Numbered from the stretch's first letter, positions 1-12,200 are shown. The stretch: DNA of 64,000 nucleotides from Membranipora membranacea (GCA_914767715.1 OU612074.1:21812062-21876061); one strand, 5' to 3'. The notes: generated from the sequence alone by a model not told the origin. Numbers and translations are program-made.

Positions 1-180
1 TACGTAGTGAGTAGTACGTAGTGAGTAGTACGTAGTGAGTAGTACGTAGTGAGTAGTACGTAGTGAGTAGTACGTAGTGAGTAGTACGTAGTGAGTAGTA
101 CGTAGTGAGTACTACGTAGTGAGTAGTACGTAGTGAGTAGTATGTAGTGAGTAGTACGTAGTGAGTAGTGAGTAGTACGT
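1..180. repeat. 14-bp tandem repeat at left edge
   Basis: About a dozen head-to-tail copies of TACGTAGTGAGTAG with a few substitutions and one 7-base slip near 165. It runs off the left edge of the window, so its full length is unknown. No coding potential is apparent. Confidence 0.95.
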
Positions 181-552
181 AGCGTGATTGATCTGTAATG
201 ATCTATTATTGTGATTTTTAGATATTTTGCGCGGGGCTGTTTAAGGGGCTGTTTAAGGGGCTGAATCATTATTTCATAATTATCCGGTAACCTTCCTCTT
301 TTCACTTATCTCTTGTTTTACTCTTCCTTCTTCTTAAGCACATATGGATATTTATCCACCAAGAGAATTTTGAGGGGATTGAGGTGTGTCACGTTGGGGG
401 GAGGGTTTGTTCTTACATGACAAATAGGACAGAATTTTCCATGAATGGCAGCTAGTCTCTGAAAGATTGACAGACACGAATACATTTTCAAACCGAAATC
501 AACCGCAGACCACCCAACTATTTATTACATTGACAGAGTAAAGGAGAGGAGG

Positions 553-3500
553 ATGGCAGCGTTTGAGTTAGCCTCGATGGCCGCCACGTCAGACGATAAT
601 AAGTTCCTGATAGTGGCTGAGAACGGATTAGGCTGTCTCATCTCTCTCAGTCTAACTGAAGACTTAGGAACTCAGGAGTACGCAGCTGAGGCTCTGGCTG
701 AGCTACTAACCGTCCCTCAAATACAGGTATGATGACTGTTAACGTGAAATTAGAGCCTTTTACAATTAAAGTGATCTATTTTGTGCTGTGAATCCACATT
801 TGAACCCAATGAGCATTTACTGTCTGTCTGTGATTAGTCAACCAAAATCATCTGTGGATTGGGACAGTGCTGTCACAACTAGATAGATTGTAATTTGATA
901 ACTGTTTATGGACAACTAATTGAAGCATTTTATCAATTGGATTAAATGGGTTTCCTGACCAACATCATTTAAGTTGAGAATCACTTATTTGGGTATCCTA
1001 AGGCCAAATTTCAACCTTATCCAGTTACTAAATGTACAACTGGCTCGGTGATGAGGTTCAACTTTCTTCAGCACTATGGAGGAGAAAACCCTATTGTTCA
1101 TGAGATATAGCTTTGTTACTTAAGGCTCTCTGCTCATTGCTCAATGGCTGACTGGTTAGGAGGGGGGGGGGGGGCAATAAACCATTTTCATGAGCTCCTA
1201 ATTTATTACTTGAGTTGCTCTCAGTGTTGCTCACACACTGACTGGTTTAATATTCTCACACACACAGGATAAGTTTGTTGAGATTGGAGGAGTGAGACAC
1301 CTGACGGCTCTCTTACACTCGAGGAGTGAGAGATGTATACAAGAAGCTATGACAGCTATATCTTATATAGTACAAGATAGCCAACATAATAAACACGCCA
1401 TCATCGCTGACCAGGGGTACGCTCAATATAACAATATACAATATTTGTATTTACATATGTTATATATGTTTTTTTTTAAAATTATATATCTCATTGTGAC
1501 AATTATTTTCATTGTCGCAAATTAACATTTTGTAAAATGTGAAATTTTTAGATTGAAATTGTTGTATATTATGCAGTCGGCCCTCCTTGATTTGGAGCCC
1601 CCCCCCCCTCCTGATCTTAGGGTCTGCAATAGAGCACAGTCCATGTAGACTTGCATCTATAAATTTCCTTTGAAGTCTTGTATGTGAGCCTGATTTGCTA
1701 ACCAACAACATACATGATGAGGTGCAAAGGTTATTTACCTTACTTTCATTGCTTTACCTCTGATCAAGAGACAGTGGAGCTCAGAATATTTATAATATTT
1801 AAAGGATATTATAGCATACATTTCATTGTGATAATTGTTTTGCTTAGCTGCTCTTATTAGGGTAGCTTATTCTGCAAGTTTTACTTGCATTAGCACCCTG
1901 CGTAATTTTGGGCAGTAAAAAGAACACCTTTCCTATTATTTGATATTTTGCTAAGGACACACTTGCTAGCCTTGTCATGCAGTCATCAGATAAATAAGAG
2001 GCCAAACGGCAATGGTTCTGCAATAGAACTGGTGGGTGGCTCACCATTATCAACATTCAGCAAACTCAGCTTGAATTATTGCTACTTCAGAAATGTCTGA
2101 ACATAGAGTAACTGACACCAAGCTTTTCCACCTCTCTCAATATTTTGTTTTGTTATGATTTGACAGATTAGAGGATTTATCGCGAGCAGCTTACCACAGT
2201 AATATAATAACACAGAGACTACTATCCGGTATATTCCTAGAGCTCGTCTTCACTAAAGAGATCAGAGATGAACTGGCCAGTATGAACACACCAGGTAAGG
2301 TCAAGGTCATAGCCAGTATGAACACACCAGGTAAGGTCAAGGTCATAGCCAGTATGAACACACCAGGTAAGGTCAAGGTTATAGTCAGTATGAACACACC
2401 AGGTAAGGTCAAGGTTATAGTCAGGTATGTTATAGTCAGTGTTTACTGCGTGATGGGTCCTCCTAGACCAAGTTTGGTCCATTTGCCTGCATTCAGAGTT
2501 GTTCCTGATCCACTTGTAACGCCGCAGGACCAGTGGAAGGCAGCAACTGGAACGCAGGCAATTGGATTAAACTTGATCTAGATACTCATTTCTCTTGTAT
2601 GGCTGTTGTGTGATTGGGTCATCTCACTAGAAAGATGGGTACTTGACCAAATATTTTAATTTTCCCATATTTTGGTATGGTAGTAGTTTAACCACTCAAA
2701 CTGTGCCGGGTTAGCTGGTAGTAGCATTACATTATCAACCACTTTCCCTACGGTTGATAATGTAATGCTAATATGACAAATTTTGAGTGCCTAAACTAGT
2801 ATGGTAGGATTGCTTTGCTGCTGGCATATTATATTTGGGGGTATTTCAAAGGAGAATTTGCATTGGGCTCCTAGTCCAGCATCAAATCCTTGCCAGTATC
2901 TTTAAACACACATCGTAATGTTCTCTTTGGCACAGCAACCCAATAAACCCTGCCTCAAGAAACAAGAAAAGAGCCTAGGCAATGACGTACCTTATTAATT
3001 GTCAAAGTTTAAATTCTAAATCTACAGATAATCCAGCAGAATATCAGTGGAGAGTATACTCAACTCTGAACTCAGACAAATTTGACTTCGTCTAGTCTAT
3101 CTCATTTTTCTAGAACATTTTTACCTGATGATTTTGCATACATATGTCAGTTGTCTGCTCTCAAAATTATTTCCACTTCGGAACAACTTTGTAATAATTG
3201 TACTTACCACGTATATTATGCATAGATTTATTAATCTCTTACCTCTCCTCATTATGTAGCCCAAGCTCTGATACATTTATGCCGGCTTGACGATGCAGAG
3301 GCCCAAGGATTCGCTCTTCAGAGTTTAGAACTGTTGGCTATAGAATCTCCTGAGACGATCTGCGCCCAGCATGAGTTACTCCCGATATTACTGACTGTGC
3401 CTCATCAGACTGTCGACCCAAAGAGACAAACTCTCGCCGCTAAACTACTACTCTACTACTGTGAGCAGAGGGAGGTATGTGACTTAGCTGTCAATTATCC

Positions 3501-3803
3501 CCTCTCTCTCTCTCTCCCCCTCCCCCTCCCTCTCAATGCCTCCTATGTCTAAGGCTCAATGCCTCCTATGCCTATGACTGAGCTGTCAATTATCCCCCCC
3601 TCTCTCTCTCTCTCTCTCTCTCCCTCCCCCTCTCTCTCCCTCTCAATGCCTCCTATGCTACTCTACTACTGTGAGCAGAGGGAGGTATGTGACTTAGCTG
3701 TCAATTATCCCCTCTCTCTCTCTCTCCCCCTCCCCCTCCCTCTCAATGCCTCCTATGTCTAAGGCTCAATGCCTCCTATGCCTATGACTGAGCTGTCAAT
3801 TAT

Positions 3804-3890
<87 letters not shown>

Positions 3891-6051
3891 CCTCCCCCTC
3901 TCAATGCCTCCTATGCCTAAGGCTCAATGCCTCCTATATTGATTGAGATTATTATATTATATAACTACTATGCATATTATATCATTATTTATATTATCAT
4001 ATTTATCAAATTTTATTATTGATCCCATGCCTTCCGTTCTGATACTATCTGGACGCTTTATATGAAACAGATATATCTCTTTTTGGTCTTTTATTTGGTT
4101 TCATGTTTCTTTTGTTTTGGTTTTATGCAGAGCACCTTTATTTTAACGTCCGTCCTGTGAAACTGATTGAAAATCAGAGTAGTTATTTCATCGTAATATT
4201 TAATACATCCTTCTGCTGTTTTTTGTTGTGGCAAGTGCGGTGCCTGAGTTTCAGATTAGACTATCTCGCTCCATCTCTAAACTCTGAGTGTATGTTACAT
4301 TCTTATCTGTGAAATGTGTACTTACTTATGAAACAGGTGATTTCTGTGATTTATATCTACAGACTTGCGGGCAGGTGTTGGCCCACCCCTCTCTCTATGA
4401 CTCACTGATGCTGTTCAGTAAGACGTCACACGCTATGCTACAGAAGGTCATTGTTAAGATTGTAGCCTGTATGACTGAGCACACCGATATGAGAATACAG
4501 GCTTTAGCGCAGAACCTAGATCAGGTCTTACTGCAGATTAAACACAACGCCTCGGACAGAGAGGCCTGGACGATGGCAGACACCGGTGAGATAGGCTTAT
4601 AATACTTTGTCAGTCACGTAAAATCCTTGGAGAACGTCTCGAATATGGTTAAACATTACCCAAATATGTACTCAGTTGTCATAAACTTCACCACAATAAA
4701 TATGTAAACAAGTGTTCTTCATACACGCATAGTATAAATATATAAGTATATGCTGCAAAATATATATTAAAAGGTGTAAAATATGTCCATAGTGTAAACG
4801 TAGTATTTATATATAAATTGATATTTGTAATTATGTTGTATTTGTTTCGCTGTCTATCACTTTACATGCGTCTTCTGTGTTCTGGCATGTCTTGATGTGA
4901 TTTAGATAGATAAATCATTCTCATGCAGGATTTGCCACCTCACGTATTGCAATGCCTTAAAGTTTAGTAAGTTGTATAGTATATGTGTGTAGCTATGGAG
5001 CTTATATACTTTACTCCTATGAATTGAATATGGATAGCGCCATCTCTCATGTGATAATTGTGCGTCTCATTTGTTTGGGTGTATCTTTCTTCTAGGCATA
5101 CAGATGATGCAGTCTGCAGATAATCTCTCTCATTTGCCGATGTTATCTACAGCGGATAAGATCAGTAGAATGCACAGTCACTCTGAGTCTAGACCTGGTT
5201 CTGTACAGGGCTCTCTGACTAGCCTGAGATCTAAAGGTGAGTTGTTTGTTCATGTTGGCTCATACGATTTTTAAAGATAACAACAAGATGATTCAAAAGC
5301 TCATGTTATTGGTGTAATTTTTTTCAAATGGAAATATGGAAACCTCGTCTCAGCTATGAATTATTGGTCTAAGAAAACGGATCTGTTCCTCCATTTTAAG
5401 TTTACTGAATTCTGTCCCAATTATGCCAACAGTTTGAACTTGTGAGGGTTGTAAACATCAGCGTAACAACACAGTTGCCATCAGGAAGCAAAACATCAAT
5501 AAGACCAGAATTCAAAGTTGGTTTCCTCTAAAATGATGGTTCAGAATAAACAATAATTCAGGCTGACCCAGGCGTCTCAGAGTGCCAAAGAACCTAACCA
5601 CATTATGTGGCACTAGAAACTAGAATGTATCTTTAATCCATAATTGGCCCTTATCGGAACTGGCGTTAAATTAGTCTCTCTCTGCTGCATATTTCCAAAG
5701 AGGTAATAAATGATGAGGTTTACCGCTTGTTACTACATTTGGGTGCCAGCTGTTTAGAGTCTCAGTTCAGAGAGTCTTTTCTACGGAGCATTCCTTGGCT
5801 CACAGATAATATTTACCTGGTGGTTGGTTTCTTTGGGAAAATGTTACATGGAAGTTTTACTGATTCAGTACAAAAAACTTAGAATAATCCCATATGTTAA
5901 TAATAGGTCAAGTTTCAATATCATAAGAATTTGCAGCATATATATTTCAGATACCCGATGATTATGATTTTGTTCTATGTCCCTCCCTCCTGATATTATA
6001 GATAGAGAAGCGTCTGCAAGTGCCTCAGGTTCTCAGAGAAGTATCAGATAA
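553..6051 (+). CDS. Armadillo-repeat protein, 7 exons (possibly only its C-terminal part)
   Basis: Exons 553-726 (possibly from an acceptor at 537), 1268-1416, 2167-2294, 3260-3474, 4363-4585, 5096-5236 and 6002-6051. All have AG/GT borders and the phases join to 360 codons including TAA. The first five exons encode helical, leucine-rich repeats with armadillo spacing (AAFELASMAATSDDNKFLIV, then AEALAEL; later ALIHLCRLDDAEAQGFALQS), which in this family form a right-handed superhelix for protein binding. The last two exons encode a serine-rich, probably disordered tail. The ATG at 553 lies inside what looks like an armadillo repeat, and the reading frame stays open upstream to a plausible acceptor at 536, so the true N-terminus may be left of the window. 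The exon ends at 2294 and 3474 sit in tandem duplications that copy the splice donor. I cannot assign it to a named ARM subfamily. Confidence 0.8.
2278..2421 (+). repeat. 36-bp minisatellite spanning a splice donor
   Basis: Four head-to-tail 36-bp units, each containing AACACACCAGGTAAGGTC. The first unit is the end of the third armadillo-gene exon and its GT donor; the other three repeat that border. The unit is 12 codons, and the exon frame stays open through all four copies. Confidence 0.9.
2462..2583. mobile_element. Inverted-repeat element, CTAGACCAAGTTTGG family
   Basis: The ends CTAGACCAAGTTTGGTCC and (reverse) CTAGATCAAGTTTAATCC are inverted copies, followed inward by ATTTGCCTGCATTC-type sequence on both sides. 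Related sequence recurs at 50430, 59562, 60805 and at the right edge of the window. It has no coding capacity, so it looks like a MITE-type non-autonomous element in the third intron of the armadillo gene. Confidence 0.65.
2686..2806. repeat. Short hairpin element
   Basis: The outer arms TAGTTTAACCACTCAAA and TTTGAGTGCCTAAACTA are imperfect inverted copies. An inner pair built on TAGCATTACATTATCAACC and its reverse complement is perfect, with an 11-base loop. Confidence 0.7.
3445..3950 (+). repeat. CT-rich tract with a duplicated exon end
   Basis: The end of the fourth armadillo-gene exon and its donor (CAGAGGGAG|GTATGT) at 3466-3480 recurs at 3676-3690, with the same downstream polypyrimidine and CTCAATGCCTCCTATG motifs. 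A long (CT)n tract follows to about 3900. The frame beyond the first donor reaches a stop before the second donor, so using the second donor would truncate the protein. Confidence 0.85.
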
Positions 6052-7180
6052 TTACTGAACCGTTTAGAAATGTCATGGAGAGCTGGAATACATAGACTTC
6101 TTGTCACCAACTTCAACCAGTTAAATTGAACATGAATATATCCTGAGACAAACTATACTCCATTGTTGAGATTATCCAAAGTATCTGATGGCAAGAAAAC
6201 TGATTATATATTTTACAATATATTTTTTTTTTTATTATACTAGATCATGTTCATTGGTATCCCACAATGCAATTTCCTGAAATTGCCAGTTTTAACAGTT
6301 CAAAGCTAAGATAAGAGCTTTATTTACTCAGCTTGAGATTTCAGGGTGAAAGTTGCATTGTGGGAACTCCTTTAATATGCCACTATATTTGTGCCTAACA
6401 TTCCTTCCAAACCCATTCTGTCCAAATATATATATTATATTTATATATATTATATTTATACATGTAATGAAAATACATCTCAGATTTTCCATGTTTCTGC
6501 TGACACTCAATTTGGCTGGTCCAAAATGTGTGACAGATCAGATACATTATATTTTTACCATTTGTTGTCAATGACGAATGGTCGAATATTTCTTTTCATT
6601 TCTCAGCACTAAATTAAATTCTCTATATTACGATTAAAAGTTATATGGATGGTCCCTCCTCTTCGTCTTTACTTATTGGTTCTCTTCACTCATACGCTGC
6701 TAACAGTGGGCAGGTGGAGACTTCCACTGGGTGGGACTGGGCCTCAATGGTTACCAAGGAGGGTTCTACTTACTCACAACTTCATTCATTGTGAGCTAAG
6801 ACAACATGTATTGATAATTGATCAGACATTCCACTTGTTGATATGTTCTAACCCCGCTTAAGAAATATCAGGCACCTCAGAAGATCAAACTCTTCGATCG
6901 GAAATTAAATACTTCTAAATGCTGAACTCCTGAACAACATCAGAGAAGCTGAGGAAATGATAGCATCCATTTGGTGAGAAACGCTAGCTGCTGAGAGCAA
7001 TCATGTTCCACAAAAAGTTCAAATGCAGATATGAAGATAAGAGGCTATCTTTGAAATGACAGCAGCAGACTAGGTTATAGGTTATAGGTCATGTTTAACT
7101 TGAATCAAGGTACAAAGAGAGGACGTTGAACGATTGCTGAAACTATAACTAAATTTTTTTACGCTTTATAAACTCGTTCG
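6052..7180. other. Sequence 3' of the armadillo gene
   Basis: It contains one MITE-like element (6257-6366) and an AT-rich tract. Otherwise I see no gene-like open frame, RNA gene or recognisable repeat. Confidence 0.6.
6257..6366. mobile_element. Inverted-repeat element, TATCCCACAATGCAA family
   Basis: It begins GTATCCCACAATGCAA and ends TTGCATTGTGGGA. The same terminal inverted repeats bound elements of similar size at 34732-34804 and 63653-63745, with different interiors. This is typical of short non-autonomous DNA transposons. Confidence 0.7.
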
Positions 7181-8061
7181 AAACTCAGTAATTCTTTTAA
7201 GATGAACAATAATAAAGGGTTTGTGGGTAATGATAAACTCATAGGATTATGTTGAAGTTAGATAAAAGACAGTAATACTAGTGAATAATACTTAAAAAAT
7301 GGAGTAAAACTTAACATGACACATATATATGTGAACTAAAATGAATTCCATTGTGTCGTCGAAGCAAAGCAAGTAAAATATCTCTTATTTGGTTTTGGAG
7401 TTATCTGTCTACATCATGCTATTACTCTGTCGGGAAATTCTATCTTGTCAGGATAGCCAGCATGGGCTTGGCTTAATAAGTCCCGATATCCAACTTGTTC
7501 CGATGAACGCGTAAAGCCTAACGGCAACCTGCCAGTCGAAAAGTCGAGGCTACCAGCCAGACATAAAAAATGTGTTGTTTATCAACTATCCTATGATTTT
7601 ATTGTGTACTAACTATCTAACTAAAACTAACAGAGTTAAAAAGATTCAATGTATTTCTCGGTAAAAATTATCAGTGCGTTTAGTCTTGTCCGCTAGCAAA
7701 CATGAAGTGCCGATGAGCAGGCTAAAGTAACACTTGTGAAAGCAATGATTCATAGGAAGTTAAATACAGTCAAGGCATTAATTGTTATGGACAATAATGA
7801 TTATTATAAAAGACAAGACATGAGAATTTGGATGCATGAATAATAACCTCAGAATATAATATATATAGCAGTCAAAGACTGAAATCCCCACAACTCATGC
7901 GAGACAGCAATAATAAACCTGTAAATCAGTAAATCTAAGTCAAACTATGCCGTTGTCTACATCCTAATCTATTCTTATAATTAGCAGGATGTAAAAATAT
8001 GAGTAGTGCTCATTGTCAATGTCAAGTGTTCCACATTTCATATTCAAGGTCAGTAGTAATA

Positions 8062-8569
8062 GACAGTTTTCTGAGCTCTGATTTAAGCCTCTATTCGGAG
8101 TTGTCCTCTCTCCAGTTTGGTACGTTTAACCCACGCCACATAGGAAAAACGTGCTGAAAAGAGGGTTATCTTGAAATCCGCTTATAGTAGGATAAAAGGG
8201 ATTTTTGATTCAGAATCTGCACCATTGAAAACTGATAGGGACATAGTTTGGGAAATATTTTTGGTATTCGGTTAGTCAATTATATCAATTTCTGCCAGTT
8301 TTGCGGACCATTTGGCAGAACTTTTCTTGAATTTTGTCACTAGAATTAAGATTTATCAACATTCAAGCCTCCAATGATTTGGAAACCCTGTCTCACAGGG
8401 TTTTCAATGGTGCGGATTCTGAATCAAAAATCAATTTTATCCTAACATAAGCGGTTTTCAAGAAAACCCTCTTTCAGCACGTTTTTCTTATGCGGCGTGG
8501 GTTAAAAGTACCAAACTGGAGAGAGGGCAACTCCAAATTGAGGCATAAATCAGAGCTCAGAAAACTGTC
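8062..8569. mobile_element. MITE with long terminal inverted repeats and TA target duplication
   Basis: The ends GACAGTTTTCTGAGCTC and GAGCTCAGAAAACTGTC are the tips of inverted arms of about 170 bases, each flanked by TA. The right arm of the big inverted duplication lacks it, so it inserted after that duplication. A deleted 107-base copy with the same ends sits at 39087-39193. A TA target duplication suggests Tc1/mariner-type mobilisation, but there is no transposase. Confidence 0.85.
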
Positions 8570-8627
8570 TATTGCAAAGAAACTCAGCAGAAAGAGTCTC
8601 GATAAATTTTGATTTGATTAAAATCAT

Positions 8628-11600
8628 CTATGAAATACAGCATGACACCTCATTTCCTAGGATCGCCACGCTAGTTTTTGGTCCAATGCTAACTCCTGTA
8701 CCTAAAAACTTGAGACTGGCACCATCTACTCCAACCGCCACCCCTGTATCGACAGACAAACCAACCTTAATACCCAATGGACCGGCAGACGCAGATGCGG
8801 AGGCTAACCCAGCAGTGGCCATGGCAGACACCCCTAGTGCACTTGCCTCGGCACCAGCACTGGCGTTTGGCCCTTTAGCTGAGGCTTCAAATATACTCCA
8901 TTCTGCTGAGGCTGTACCCACACCAGCCTCAGCAAAAGCACCTGCTTTAGGGATTCTTTTCCCAGCTTTGTTTTCACAATGGGCATAAGTTCCTGCTTTA
9001 GCAAAAGTGCCCTCAGCTTCACTGTTACCAGGGCGGTCAAATGTATCAATAACATTGATTAATGCTGATGCTGAAGCACCTGCACTAGCAACCTCCATTT
9101 TAGGTTTGCCTGATTTATTCATCTTTATTCCATTTTTTGCCCACTTTTTAACATCTGTCTTTGTTACGGCGCATGGTGGTTTCAGGACAGGGAGGTCACT
9201 TGAGAAAGTACTATGCACCCCTTTTGGATTTCTTGGATCACCACCACCTCCAATCCTCATAACTGTATGCTTGTCTCCATACTTGGATTTATTACGCTCC
9301 TTCCAACTCACCTTTTCAGCTAAGGAAAAGAGACGATAAAAGTTCTGGAGCAATTAGGACAAGGGCAGTCAATCATGGAACCTTTTGACAATATATTTTG
9401 TCGAAGAGGTAAAAAAACCTGGCCTGGAAGCAGCAAAATTAAGAGGATTTTGGTTTGCTAGGAACGCGGGCCATTCCCACAGGGTCAGTGAGACTTTGGA
9501 ATACAGTTGTAGCCTGATGAGTTAAACCTGATTAGTTGTGCTTAAATGTTGCCTTTAGATGTTATGTGTGGTATCCGATTACTTGTGGACCTAGAATATT
9601 CATAGAAGCTGATAAATTTATACAATCAAGTACAAGTAATTTGAAAGCAGCCATACCAGTGTATCAGATCTTGAGATTATTTCTTAAATTTTTCAGACAT
9701 ACAGTTTCCCTGAGATGTAGGCTACCTAACATATATACTTACCAATGCTCAATGCCGGTGTCTCTGCATTCTGGACACTTCTTGGTGACTCTCCTTGTTG
9801 GATGATGCAATCTGCATCTTTTTCATCCGTGTCATGAGGTTTTACATCTACACAAATCAAGAAGTATAATTGTGTTTATTGTGGTTACTCTTCATAATTT
9901 ACATTTCCAGTTTAAAACACATTTTCTCGACCTAAACTGGAAGCCACAGATATAAATGATAAACTTCATATACAAATACATTGATAATAAACAATATGAC
10001 ACAATACATTTGAAGTATCTGATGTTGTCGGAGCTTTAGATGAAATTATTGCACTCCATGTAAACGGTACACTAGGTTTGTACATCAGGTTAGGTTCATA
10101 CAGCTCAATAGATAGTTTGAATATTAATCGGACCTGCTTTCCCAGTTTCCTTTTCATCACCAGCAACTTGTGGTGTGGTATTCTTCTTATTACCCACTTG
10201 TCCTGCCTCTGGACCATTCCTGCTCTTCTGTCTGTCATTCTTTTCATCGCCATCAACTTGTGGTGTGGTATTCTTCTTATTACCCACTTGTTCTGCCTCT
10301 GGACCATTCCTGCTCTTCTGTCTGTCTGCCTTTTCATCGCCATCCACTTGTGGTGTGGTATTCTTCTTATTACCCACTTGTCCTGCCTCTGGACCATTCC
10401 TGCTCTTCTGTCTGTCATTCTTTTCATCGCCATCAACTTGTGGATTATTTGATCCCTCTCTGTCAACATTTACCCCTTTCTTTTCCTCATTTTCTGAAAT
10501 GATTCGGGAGACTGTTGTTTAGATTAAAACCTTAACTGTTTTGCTAACAGTTTGCCTGCCGATGTTATATTTGAATTCTAACTTCAGACCTATAAAATTT
10601 ATAGAAGTTTGCAGTTGAGAAAAACCTCATACAATTATGCACCATGAAACTTTAAATGTCACAATACAAGTGTAAGATCTCTGTAATTGTCAGTAAAGAC
10701 TACTATGATAATTATTTATAGAGGTTTCGAAAATCGTCGGGGAACGCGATACAATACTACCTACAACAACTTCTTGGTCCAGGGAAACCATCTTGTTACA
10801 CTTTCAATATGGTACGATAACTTCTTAGTGTCTGGGTACATTATAATTCATTTCTATTGTCATGAGTTTGGAGTTCCAAATGTTAATGTCAAAAGTGACC
10901 ATCACAAGGCTTCTGTTGATTTGCCTTGGGACCTTTGTGATTCTTCTGCTGATTTCAAAGTCATCTTTATAAATCTCACTGATATATCTTGTTGCCTTTC
11001 CACCACCATTTGGTTTCTCACAGTTTCCTCCAGCTGCCTCAGTAGGTCTTTTATCTTTATTCTGTCTGTTCTTTCTCTTTTTCCTTTCCTTCCTATTTTT
11101 CTTACCACTTTTCCTCTCTCCTTTACAAATAATTAATTACAATTTTGATGACCCTGACAACGTTAGTAATATCGCACAATTGCCATCTCTTATGGTTCAA
11201 TTTTCTCATTCTCTGATTTTACCCATCACCATATGTAAGTTATTTGCATTTTAAAACTCTGAAGTCAAAGTCTTAATAAATTTTCATTGACTTGAACAGA
11301 ATTAAAAAAATATCCCAGACTGGCAGCAGTCATACTTGCCAAGTAATTTAAATTAAATTCAGAAGTGGGGATTTCAATTTACAGCGATAATGCACTGCAT
11401 CGAGGGTGCTAAGCACCTGAGTTATCCACCTGGGGGTTTGGGGGCGATGCTAGCCCCAAACAGGATCCGGGCGGAGCCTGATTTGATGACACTCTGAGAG
11501 CGTTTCTAGCCACTAGGAAGGGCTAAAACCTATATTTGACCCCAAATACATTGTTTGTATTACTACTAAAATATCAAACTGAGGTGAAATACAATTTAAA

Positions 11601-12200
11601 CACTTTCCATCAGCATATGGGCCCCTGAGACTTACATGCCCTTGCTTTGCCAATGTCCAGTATCAACCACTCCATTGACAATAATTGACAAATTTGTTTT
11701 GTGTGCAAAGACCTTAGTTATTAATCGACTAGTGCTTGGAAAGTTACTAAACAAATACAATATGGCTGTTTTCTCTCAGATCTGGAGGAAATAGTGAGAA
11801 TTACAAAAGGTGGAAATTGGGTGTGAAAATCTGAAGCGTCCCACCTAAATAGGAAGACTTGGTCACTTGGCAAGTATGACAGCAGTAGTTGAGTGATTCT
11901 GCTGGCTGCTTAGATAAGTGCTATAGATAATAAATAAATAATAAATGAACTGTACACCAAGTTATTACATCAGGTAACGTTAGGTTCAACCTGCGCCAAA
12001 GTTGGTTTGAATATTCATCGGACCTGCTTTCCCAGTTTCATTTCCATCACCAGCGACTTGTATGTTGCTCTTCTTCTTATTATCCACTGATCCTGCCTCT
12101 GGACCATTCCTGCTCTTCTGTCTGTCTGTCTTTTCATCGCAACCAACTTGACTATTTGATCCCTCACTGTCAATACTTACTCCCTTCTTTTCCTCATATT
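8628..12200 (-). CDS. Unnamed lysine-rich / Gly-Ala-Ser-rich protein gene (left copy)
   Basis: In transcript order the exons are 12024-12200, 10134-10493, 9743-9847 and 8628-9319 (ends TAG), all bounded by AG/GT. The internal exons (177, 360 and 105 bases) are multiples of three and split codons after position 1, so they can be duplicated or skipped freely. The 360-base exon holds three 30-residue repeats with core GNKKNTTPQVDGDEKNDRQK, and the 177-base exon is a diverged duplicate of it. The last exon moves from a basic segment through a long Ala/Gly/Ser-rich stretch to the C-terminal motif SVDTGVAVGVDGASLKFLG, then GTGVSIG and a cysteine pair. I recall similar motifs in unnamed invertebrate proteins but cannot name a family. 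The donors at 12023 and 10133 (GTCCGA) are weak, no start exon is seen, and the 5' side runs into the satellite. No function is assigned. Confidence 0.6.
10134..10493 (-). repeat. 90-bp coding tandem repeat
   Basis: Period-90 repeats with matching phase at 10161, 10251, 10341 and 10431, inside one exon of the Gly/Ala-rich protein gene. Each unit encodes 30 mostly polar, charged residues. The units differ by only a few bases, implying recent expansion or homogenisation. Confidence 0.9.
10902..11120 (-). other. Conserved open lysine/arginine-rich segment of unclear status
   Basis: It lies between two exons of the Gly/Ala-rich protein gene, downstream of a possible acceptor at 11121. Two frames are open: one starts at an ATG and gives 68 basic, coiled-coil-like residues; the other fits the phase-1 rule of the neighbouring exons and contains NGGGKATRYISEIYKDDFE. 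The copy at 26072-26278 is identical across the 68 codons, so the comparison does not show which frame, if either, is translated. No strong matching donor was found. Confidence 0.4.
11330..11880. mobile_element. DNA-transposon-like element with TCATACTTGCCAAGT ends
   Basis: It starts TCATACTTGCCAAGT and ends ACTTGGCAAGTATGA, a perfect 15-base inverted pair flanked by CAGCAG on both sides. The interior has no coding frame. In the right arm only one end plus about 110 bases remains (25729-25860), so the element predates the duplication and was truncated there. Confidence 0.75.

Noticed and set aside
10078-10522. Long plus-strand ORFs rich in Cys, Trp and Phe
   Set aside because: They are antisense shadows of the 90-bp coding repeat, which has spliceable exons on the minus strand.
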